Source: Deroplatys truncata (Eukaryota > Arthropoda > Insecta > Mantodea > Mantidae). From it: a stretch of DNA of 64,000 bases. Location of the stretch: assembly GCA_030765065.1 (NCBI GenBank), contig CM060988.1, positions 173,889,065-173,953,064 on the forward strand, written 5' to 3'. Position 1 is the first letter of the stretch. Each line of letters begins with the position of its first letter. The position numbers and the translations under genes are program-made. The notes under the pieces were generated by a model, which had not been told where the DNA came from, ran no database searches, and saw only the letters and a list, made by a program, of their open reading frames with translations. Below are positions 56,847-64,000 of the stretch, in pieces.

Positions 56847-57723
56847 TGTCGCAGTAATCTGTTCTGTTATCTTATTTGCTGAGCGCCTGTTATTGTTTTA
56901 CTATTTTGAATTTTGGGTTCTTTGTCCTCCGGCTAGCTATTATTACTCAGTCTAGCAAATATCTCTTGATCAGGGCGTGTAAACGGAAAGGAGTTGTTAC
57001 TAAAAGATAACACTGATAAATGAATTTGTTTTTACGCTTTTATTGCCGTCACACTTAATTAATTTCAGATATTTAATCTTGATACACGCCTGACTGAAGC
57101 TGTTATATTTTCGAATGTAACTACAATCACTTATTCGCCGCGCACTATTAATTCGCGTATTTCACATTTTGTAACTAACTTTACGACGCGAGAGATTCTG
57201 TAGAATTGCGTAATGTGTACATCATGAATGCTTCCTTAGAACTACCTGACGTGTAACTCGCGAGAGAGATTTCTTAGAACTGCGCGACGTTTATCTTGTG
57301 AATGATTCTGTAGAACTGCGCGATACTTGCCGTTGGCTCAAGAGTTTATACTCCCTCACCCCGATATGCCTAAACATTATAATCGAGCTGCTATTGGTTA
57401 CTAGATCGCGCCAACATTAGCGTTTGTTTTATAAGCCAATCAAAATTACATACACATATGCTCTAGGGAAGATATTCCCTCCATCTCTAAAGAAAGGCGC
57501 GCTACCCTGACGTCATATGTTTGTCTCTTCTGATTGATAAACAACTCACCCCATCGCTTCATTGTTACCCGCTCCTATTGTCAGTTTCAGTGAGGCCGTG
57601 TAAACCTATTTCCTAACAATACTTATGGTTAACAAACATCTAAAATCATTGTCATACAATAATGTTAATTTACACTACAATCACTCTGGCATTCACAGTG
57701 TTGTGATATAAAATACTGCCTCA
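56847..57723 (-). mobile_element. Solo LTR (LTR-B), copy 2
   Basis: 877 bp aligned end to end with 47,124-48,063. On the minus strand TATAAA is at 57,350-57,345 and an AATAAA at 57,043-57,038. The flanks (cgtt left, tttt right) do not match. The left neighbour is a mariner fragment while the right is a LINE fragment, so a rearrangement may have removed one side. Confidence 0.75.
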
Positions 57724-58090
57724 TTTTTCACAGGAGCATGTCCTGTGAGAAATGGAATAATTGTTCTCAGCTGAAGTCTGTTACATTTAAGTAAGCTTTC
57801 AGCTCTTTTCTTATATAGTTTTCTAATAAATAGTTTATCATGTTTGTTTCATAACATTTTAAGCCAGGTTTTGTGATGTCCTACTTTGAACCAGTTCTTA
57901 ATAGTCTCTCTTACTAAACATTGAGATGTTCCTAGAGCTGGTTCTGGCTCAATAAATTGTGAAGCTGCTGCTTGTCTTGCAAGTTCATCAGCTTTTACGT
58001 TTCCCTCTATGCCACTATGACCCGGTACCCAAATGAGCTGAACCTTTTTCTGTTCTACCAAGCTTGTGAGCATGTTTAGGCAGTTTAAAT
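57724..58090 (-). pseudogene. Non-LTR RNase H fragment
   Basis: The minus strand reads KKVQLIWVPGHSGIEGNVKA, then DELARQAAASQFIEPEPALG (RNase H histidine and last Asp region). After a stop it reads RAESLLKCNRLQLRTIIPFL, then TGHAPVK, the start of the post-RNase H segment. It is cut off at the LTR edge at 57,724. It is related to, but distinct from, 26,105-26,935. Confidence 0.75.
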
Positions 58091-58794
58091 CCAGTTATCG
58101 CGTTACCTTATGACTACTTAGATCCTTAAATGTAACGCGGTATGAGGCGGTTACGGGAATATTATACCGTTTTGACGAGAGTCCGAGCTGCGGCGGCCGG
58201 CGCGCGAGTTACCGTGCGGTGGCCATAATGTGGAAGAAAGGTTCTTAATTCATTAGGTGCTTTTTGGAAGTTTTAAGGTAACATAACTTCTATCATATAA
58301 TTGTGCAATATGTTGACCATATGATTTAAACAGTATAGATTTCTACATAGGAGTAGAAAATAAGATAGGGGTAATTTTTTAGAGTTGCAAGGCAGCTTAT
58401 CATTTTCTTTGGTTCCTCTAGTATATTTGTATGCTAGGGGTTGAAAATATGGATTGAATATTAGGGTAGCTTATCATTTTTTTCAGTTAATGCAAATGTA
58501 CCCGATTTTGTCAAAAGCATACCAAAACTATTTCTTGATAAAGGTTTAATGAAATATGATGATATGAAGGATATACAATTCCTCCTAAAATAACTCAATT
58601 TTAAAGTACTTTAAGCTTTAAGGTGCCAAAAGCAGTCTCTGATATCCACATTCAACGAAACAGGATTGTAATTTTGTGACACGAATATGAAAAAAAAAAC
58701 AACCTAACCTCCAGTTTTAAAAATTGTGAAAACATTATATAGCCTGCGACCATCTGGAATGGTGAAAAAATGATCAAAATCGGTTTGAGGTTAT

Positions 58795-58845
<51 letters not shown>

Positions 58846-59867
58846 ATACACATACATTTTCTCTTTTTATAGTATTACGTAGTATGGATTAGAAGAAATA
58901 AATACATATATTAATTGATTTACTTAAATACTAAACTGCGTTGAAAATGTATTATTTTACCATCTCAGCATTACAAATATTCCGTTGGATGGCAATGGTG
59001 TGTTATCGTCGTTCTCTTGTTAACAGTTATCAGTTGTGCCAACTATACAGCTCATTGAATCGAGATGGAAACAAATGCTAGGGACGTGATAAAAGTTGAA
59101 GGAATAAGCAGCCATGATTGGTTGAAACACGTCGTTCTGCACCGTTTTATTGGTTAAAAGTAGTACGAGAAGGTAAGACTGAAATATTCTTTAGATATTT
59201 TTAGATCATTGTAGAAAATGTTGATAAAGGATATTGGGAGAGGTAAACGAAAGTAATTAAATGTTCATGGCAGATTTAAAAGGTCAATGAGCCAGCTAGT
59301 AATTACTTAAATGTTTGGTAGAAGAATGTACTTGGATCAACGCTTTAATTACCGTGTTTGAGAACCGTGGAAGAAAAACCAGAAACATGTATCACTGCGC
59401 ACCTGAATGTGTTGATAAATCACAGAAGCGAGTTTAATGTAGGTTACGCAAACTTGTGAAAGGAATTGGTTCCAGGAAGGCATATGGAGAACAAAGTCTC
59501 AATTTGACAGCATAAAGGAAGTCGGACAGATGTGTCAGGGTGATGAATAGCACTGCACTAATGATACAGTGCTATAAACGGTCTGACGAGCGCCGACAAA
59601 ATTGGATCTGCCCTTTAGGAATATCTTATAAGCATAATGGTGATGTTATGGTAGATTGTGTAAGTCAATTGCTAATCGAACATGAGAGTGTTTATTACAA
59701 CTCTCAGAGGGAGGAGTTGAGCGTAACATTATAAAAAAAGTATAAAACTTGAATCTGCCGTTTGCAACACACTGCCCTGTAGTGTGCAATTTTAGCAGCA
59801 GATAATAGGGGAACTCCTACATTCGACAGAAGTCTCTGGGTACCTTTTCAGCCTCTATTTAATTTTT
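58091..59867. other. No gene recognised
   Basis: Anonymous, with a GC-rich patch at 58,165-58,235 and a (TA)n-(TG)n microsatellite at 58,797-58,850. The 64-codon frame at 59,540-59,734 shows no family resemblance. Confidence 0.4.
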
Positions 59868-60750
59868 AAAAAATCTGATTTGCTACCTTCATATGACTTT
59901 CTCTACTCTAGTGCTTATTAGTGCGTATACAAATTATTCTTACGAAAATTTATTTTCCTATCTTCTACATCTTAATCGAGATGAAACCTTCCGAAAATAG
60001 CTGAATTACACATTTCGTTATAGATACAAAGAGAACAGCGATAGTCAAATGTTTAACAACTGGACGCTATATGCTGGCCTTAAAATTCCATACTGTTTCC
60101 ATGACATCGCGAGAAACAACTGAATGTTGAAAGGACTAAACAATGCATCAGTGTTGAACAATTCCAACCACTAACAACGGATATCTCGGAAACGGCTGAT
60201 GCCACAAAAATTATTTGCAATAAATTGTGTGTCTTAAAGAGATCCACATTTCTTGTGTAGTACGTTTTCGCCTATCGCTTAACATTTACAAGTTACACAA
60301 GATTATACAAAATTCCTTCCGAATGAAGTGGACTTCATAGGCTATTCCCAGAAAATTCAAGATATACATTTTGTTTTGTCATGTAAATATCTTTAATATG
60401 TGGTATTTTAATCAAAATCGTTATAGCCAATTTTTAGAAAATAAAAAATTTCGAATAATCTTCCATGTAAAAGGTAGTTTTGGGATGGGGAGATTTTCTA
60501 GGAAATCTTCGTGTCGCATCTTTGGAAGGTACTGAACCTAAATACCAAGTTTTCGTTTTTGAATTATGCTGTTTCTGACATACAAACTGACTCACACACA
60601 CAAACTCGCACAGACATGTTTCCAAAGATGCTTTATTTGCATTCAGGATGCTTCAAAATATATATTTCCGGTGAAATCTTGATATGTAATGTTTGGATGG
60701 AATGCATTACTTTCTCTGCCTACTAAGTAGGTACGTGGTAGAGGCAGTAA
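59868..60750 (+). repeat. Family B copy, near complete
   Basis: Best-preserved uninterrupted B copy: aaaatctgatttgctacc ... gctatatgctggccttaaa ... gaatgaagtggacttcatag ... to gtaggtacgtggtagaggcag. It serves as the reference for B boundaries in this window. Confidence 0.7.
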
Positions 60751-61850
60751 ACATCTCTCCCCCACTCGAAACTACTTTTGTATGGAACATAGTTTGACAT
60801 TTTTTCTCGCAAAAATGGCTATAACGATTTTGATTAAAATACCTGATATTTGCATGGCAAATAAAATGTATATCTTGCATTTTCTAGGAATAGGCTGTGA
60901 AGTCCTCTTCATTCTGAATGAGATTTTTATAACTGGTAAGCCTCAAGAGTTGGGAAAGCTGACTACAAAAAAGTTTAAGACACTTTAAAACACACAATTT
61001 ATATTAAACAGACTTTATGTCATTAACCAGACCTTAGATATTAGTTGTTGTTGGTTTGAATTTTCAAATACTTTATATTTGTTTCAAGTTCTAAGTAGCC
61101 ATTCAGTTTTATTGCTTCTTGTGATCATGCAAAGAGAGGAATTTCAATTCCAACACTTGACGACTCGTCAATCGCTTCGCCTACTGTATCCCTCTTATCC
61201 CGGTTCGGGGGGGGGGGAGTTCGACCCCTTCAGCTGCTGGTGCGGGAGCTGCTTATCTTAGCACACGTGGTACTTCTGACGTTACTAGAAGTACGTCGAG
61301 CTGTACGTGTGAGCCGCTCCCGCATGGAAGCCGTTCGGATTGGGTTGGTCTCGACGGCGCAATGGTTCCGATACATGAGATTGGATACGTCTGGGTGGTA
61401 ACGCCCAGGCAGGGTTGTGAGACGCCTCAAGGTTCACCCTGGATAGCCAGCCGACGGAGTATTAGTTCACTGTTAGCCCTACCGAGGTTTTTCAGTAGTT
61501 TTCCCCTTTAGAGCTGACGCTGTTAAGTGGCAAATTCACTTAGGTCCCTGACCAAGCTTGTGCGGGCTTTTTAAAATTATACCTAATGGAAAACCCCACG
61601 GGAGGGAGTGTCACTCGGATGACGCCTCGTGGATCTAGAAGGGGGGCTTCGGCTCCGTGTAGACCTTTGTTCTGTATCGCTTTTATATGATACCTAAAAC
61701 GAAATGTGTAATGAAACCCTTTCTGCAAACGTTTGTCTCGAATGAATGAAGTAAATAGGGGAGAAAGCTTTCCCAAGAATTGTTTGTAGAAAGTGGATAG
61801 AGAAATTCATGTGAATGTAACACACAATATTTTCCTTCTGTGTGCTTCAT
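60751..61850 (-). repeat. Family B copy, split by a GC-rich retroposon
   Basis: Inverted B segments at 60,755-61,198 (aaaatggctataacgatttt ... tcttgtgatcatgcaaagag) and 61,672-61,830 (catgtgaatgtaacacac end) are separated by the 473-bp insert. Confidence 0.6.
61199..61671. mobile_element. GC-rich retroposon of unknown class
   Basis: A 473-bp GC-rich block lies in AT-rich family B sequence, flanked by 15-bp direct repeats with two mismatches: ctgtatccctcttat at 61,184 and ctgtatcgcttttat at 61,672. It starts cccggttcgg, has a G11 run, and ends tagacctttgtt. No poly-A tail, tRNA head or open frame of interest is seen. The target duplication length suggests LINE-mediated insertion. Confidence 0.6.
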
Positions 61851-62089
61851 ATTAATCGAGATAAACGTTGGGAAAAAAGGCCACATTCTACACATTTCGT
61901 TGTAGGTACAAAGGACGTATAGGAGGCTGAAACAATAGCCAAATGTTTAAAGACCGGGTTGCTATGCACTACTTTTCAAATACCATACTGTCACACAGCG
62001 GCTATGTCCCAAGATTATCGGGAGGTCAGCTCCGGATAAATAGTACTCTCTCCGGCGTAAACACCGGAGGAGCTATCGTTAGATAATCA

Positions 62090-62128
62090 GAATCTTCTGG
62101 ATGTTTCCTCTTCTCGAACGTTCTGGAA
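62090..62128 (+). promoter_or_regulatory. Heat shock element-like double module
   Basis: Module 1 (62,090-62,107) reads GAA-TTC-GAt-TTC at strict 5-bp spacing. Module 2 (62,111-62,128) is TTCTCGAACGTTCTGGAA, four perfect alternating pentamers. It ends 20 bp before TATATAAG, a position typical of heat shock gene promoters. Confidence 0.65.
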
Positions 62129-62148
62129 CTGTGGAAATTTCCAATGGG

Positions 62149-62156
62149 TATATAAG
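62149..62156 (+). promoter_or_regulatory. TATA box of LTR-A copy 3
   Basis: TATATAAG followed by ggagcgctct. The same word with one change follows the TATA box of copy 4 at 62,801. Confidence 0.65.
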
Positions 62157-62652
62157 GGAGCGCTCTAGCAAGTTAGCGAGTGCGTTTCTGGTGCGATGAA
62201 AAGTGCTGTCCTAGCGAGTTTGTGACGATTACTGTGATGTGTAGTGAGTACTCTACTGCAGGAGAGATTGGAAAAGTCTTGTGTTCGACTCCCCAGCGTG
62301 TGAACCGTCCGAAAAATAGACTATGTCGTGCGTATTTCGTTATGTCACGAAGAAAGTGAAGTGACAGTGCAACTAGATCACCTTAACGAAGTGACCGTGA
62401 GAATTTATTGAAGTGACAGGGAAAACTGGACAAAGTCACAATACTCTTCGCATAGCCATCAGAAAAAAACCAATGGTGACTTAGCACTTACTAATATATA
62501 TATATAAGTATATGAGAATTCAAACCAGTTACAATGAATATCCCGGAAATGAAAATGTATTTGACATAAATTGTTTGTTTTAACGAGTTTTGCAGTTTCG
62601 TTTAGTAAGTTTTGTCTGTCTGTTACGGTTCAACAATTATACAAAAGTATAT

Positions 62653-63170
62653 TGTGACCCAAGGTTTTCGGGAGGTCGACGCCGGGCGATCGGTGTAAAC
62701 AAGATTCGGAGTAAACAAGAAGCTGTTCATGCCCCCTCCTCCAAGAAGTGTGTCGAAATATTCTAAAACGTTCGAGAACCTGTGGACAGATTCCTTTGAC
62801 TATATAAGAGAGCGCTCTTGCAGGAGCGAGTGAGAGGTGAGGGGAGTTGAGTCAGTGAGCGAGCAAGTTATAATGACTGCGTTTCTGTTGCGACATCAAG
62901 AGCGATTTTTCGAGCGAGTTGGTGACAACTGTTATGAAGTGCAGAGAGTGCTATTGCGGAGCGACGGGTTGTGCAGGTCCTGTGTTCGATTCCCGAGTGA
63001 AGTGAACCGTCCGGCATGAAGAGACTTCGTCAGGAGGGAAGTGAAGTGACAGAGAAGTGAACTAGTTCACCTTAGTGAAGTGAACTCCCAATGAGGGTGA
63101 ACTACATAAAAACGAAACGTGACAGTGAGAATTGAGAAAAGCGACTGTTGAAAAACTGGATAGAGTCGCA
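62653..63170 (+). mobile_element. LTR-A copy 4, ATAT duplication
   Basis: 518 bp from TGTGACCC to GAGTCGCA, with ATAT at 62,649-62,652 and 63,171-63,174. TATATAAG lies at 62,801-62,808 and an HSE-like array at 62,761-62,778. TG...CA ends, a 4-bp duplication and a core promoter fit a solo LTR; some Ty3/gypsy elements prefer ATAT targets. No retroviral-type genes are present. Confidence 0.8.
62761..62778 (+). promoter_or_regulatory. HSE-like array in LTR-A copy 4
   Basis: TTC-AAA-TTC-GAA at 5-bp spacing: three of four pentamers are exact. It lies 22 bp upstream of TATATAAG. Confidence 0.55.
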
Positions 63171-63400
63171 ATATAAAGTTAATTCAGAATAATTAGGACT
63201 CCGCAGTCTATTCAGAAAATTCAGGATATATGTTTTATTTGCCATCAAACATACTAAATGGGCATTTTAATCAGAAATCAGAGACTTTTAAGAGCACTTG
63301 GTAGAGATCGCAGGGTATTTTTAAGCTTTTTTCAATTGAAAGAAAGACGGTTTTCCCTAGAATTTCACCAACTAGGACGAACGTTTTACTGCTTATTAAA

Positions 63401-64000
63401 GAACCCTTTTTGAGTATACTAGTATCAAGATTTTTAGCTAGCTTTAGATCTTTTAATTATAAAATATTTAAATAGCTATCGTAAAATAATTTCTAAAAAA
63501 AGTTTACTTTCATTTATAGGTACAATTTTCTCTGAAAATACAGATCAGAACTCTGCCAATTTTTGTATTATGAGTTACTTATTTTATAAGTAGCTTAAGA
63601 TAGCCGGTTAACTATTTTGAGGAACTAATTTAATTTAAAAAAATAGTCATAGGAAAATACTTTTTGATGTAATATTTTTTTTATATTTATACTTTTTTGT
63701 GGACACCATGTAATTTGGAATCACAATTTTTAACCTACTAAATGCATCTAAATATTCTGTACAACCACAAAAAGTTTCAAACTTCTAAGTTTAACAGATT
63801 TTAAGAAAAGTGCACATGAAGTTTAAATAATATAGCAATGGCAAAAAAAAAGGGGGTGAAAAGGTTGTTACATGCCAATATACTATAACATCTCGGGTCA
63901 TAAGAGACCTATAAAGATCCAAATAACAAAAAAATTACATAAATATGCTCCTCATACCATTTATAATCCATTACAACAAAAAAACAAAAAAGTCAATTTT
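63401..64000. other. No gene recognised
   Basis: Very AT-rich end of the window, with no frame or repeat I can assign. Confidence 0.4.

Larger units (their letters stand above)
62005..62440 (+). mobile_element. LTR-A copy 3 (solo-LTR-like)
   Basis: It begins TGTCCCAAG and ends AAAGTCACA, aligning with the other three copies. Two heat-shock-element-like modules (62,090-62,128) lie upstream of TATATAAG at 62,149. A B-box-like gtgttcgactccccagc occurs at 62,282. The flanks (gcta/atac) do not form an obvious duplication. Confidence 0.75.
61830..63400 (+). repeat. Decayed family A/B sequence split by two LTR-A copies
   Basis: Pieces at 61,835-62,004 (cttcatattaatcgagataa), 62,441-62,652 (tgtctgtctgttacggttca) and 63,171-63,300 (caggatatatgttttatttg) follow family order around the two LTRs. 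Confidence 0.5.

Noticed and set aside
62282..63000. B-box-like gtgttcga(c/t)tccc in LTR-A, suggesting a SINE
   Set aside because: No A-box at the proper distance, and a Pol II TATA box with HSE array is the better explanation; noted as a remaining alternative.
62837..63019. 60-codon frame in LTR-A copy 4
   Set aside because: Not conserved in the other three LTR copies.
57724..63170. Full LTR retrotransposon between the two LTR-A copies at 62 kb
   Set aside because: Only 212 bp of family A/B sequence separates them, and copy 4 has its own ATAT duplication, so they are independent insertions.

Overview
The window is AT-rich eukaryotic nuclear DNA that looks like an arthropod, very probably insect, genome. 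The supporting signs are mariner/Tc1, Penelope and Jockey/RTE-type remnants, tRNA-derived SINEs, long microsatellites, and one intron-containing gene for a glycine-rich cuticle-type protein. Several repeat families remind me of cockroach/termite (Blattodea) genomes; that is an impression from memory, not a search. There are no bacterial operons, rRNA genes, intact tRNA genes or CRISPR arrays.

The only convincing host gene lies on the minus strand between about 41,215 and 33,210. It has a TATA box, a tiny first coding exon (MKLLL followed by a consensus gtaagt donor), a 6.1-kb intron packed with transposons, and a 562-codon second exon. The exons join in phase to give a 567-aa secreted Gly/Ser/Tyr-rich protein with a Pro-Val domain and about 20 tandem 11-residue repeats. 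It ends with TGA and a nearby AATAAA.

Almost everything else is transposable-element (TE) debris. 0-7 kb: a PIF/Harbinger remnant, a repeat pair with a tRNA-like core, and the first copy of an abundant ~0.85-kb repeat (family A) inside an older relative (family B). 7-15 kb: two mariner elements, a SINE, two nested non-LTR retrotransposons and a Tc1 remnant. 15-22 kb: A and B copies, a solo LTR and a Penelope remnant. 22-33 kb: mostly anonymous, with non-LTR RNase H, mariner and Tc1 remnants. 35-43 kb: intron and promoter-side A/B copies, a mariner MITE and a SINE. 43-52 kb: SINEs, a TTAA-flanked element with nested insertions, a solo LTR with a 36-bp minisatellite, and an RTE-like element split by family A. 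52-57 kb: a long mariner, two matching 120-bp MITEs and a tandem duplication carrying an LTR. 57-64 kb: non-LTR and LTR pieces, a GC-rich retroposon and two more LTR copies.

The observation I rate highest is a family of solo-LTR-like elements, with four copies at 54.3, 55.3, 62.0 and 62.65 kb. Each carries an array of alternating GAA/TTC pentamers (heat shock element architecture). In the two best copies it lies 20-25 bp upstream of TATATAAG, which suggests a heat-inducible retroelement promoter. Second is family A itself. It has asymmetric inverted termini, a short CA microsatellite and insertion into A/T runs, resembling helentron-associated non-autonomous elements.
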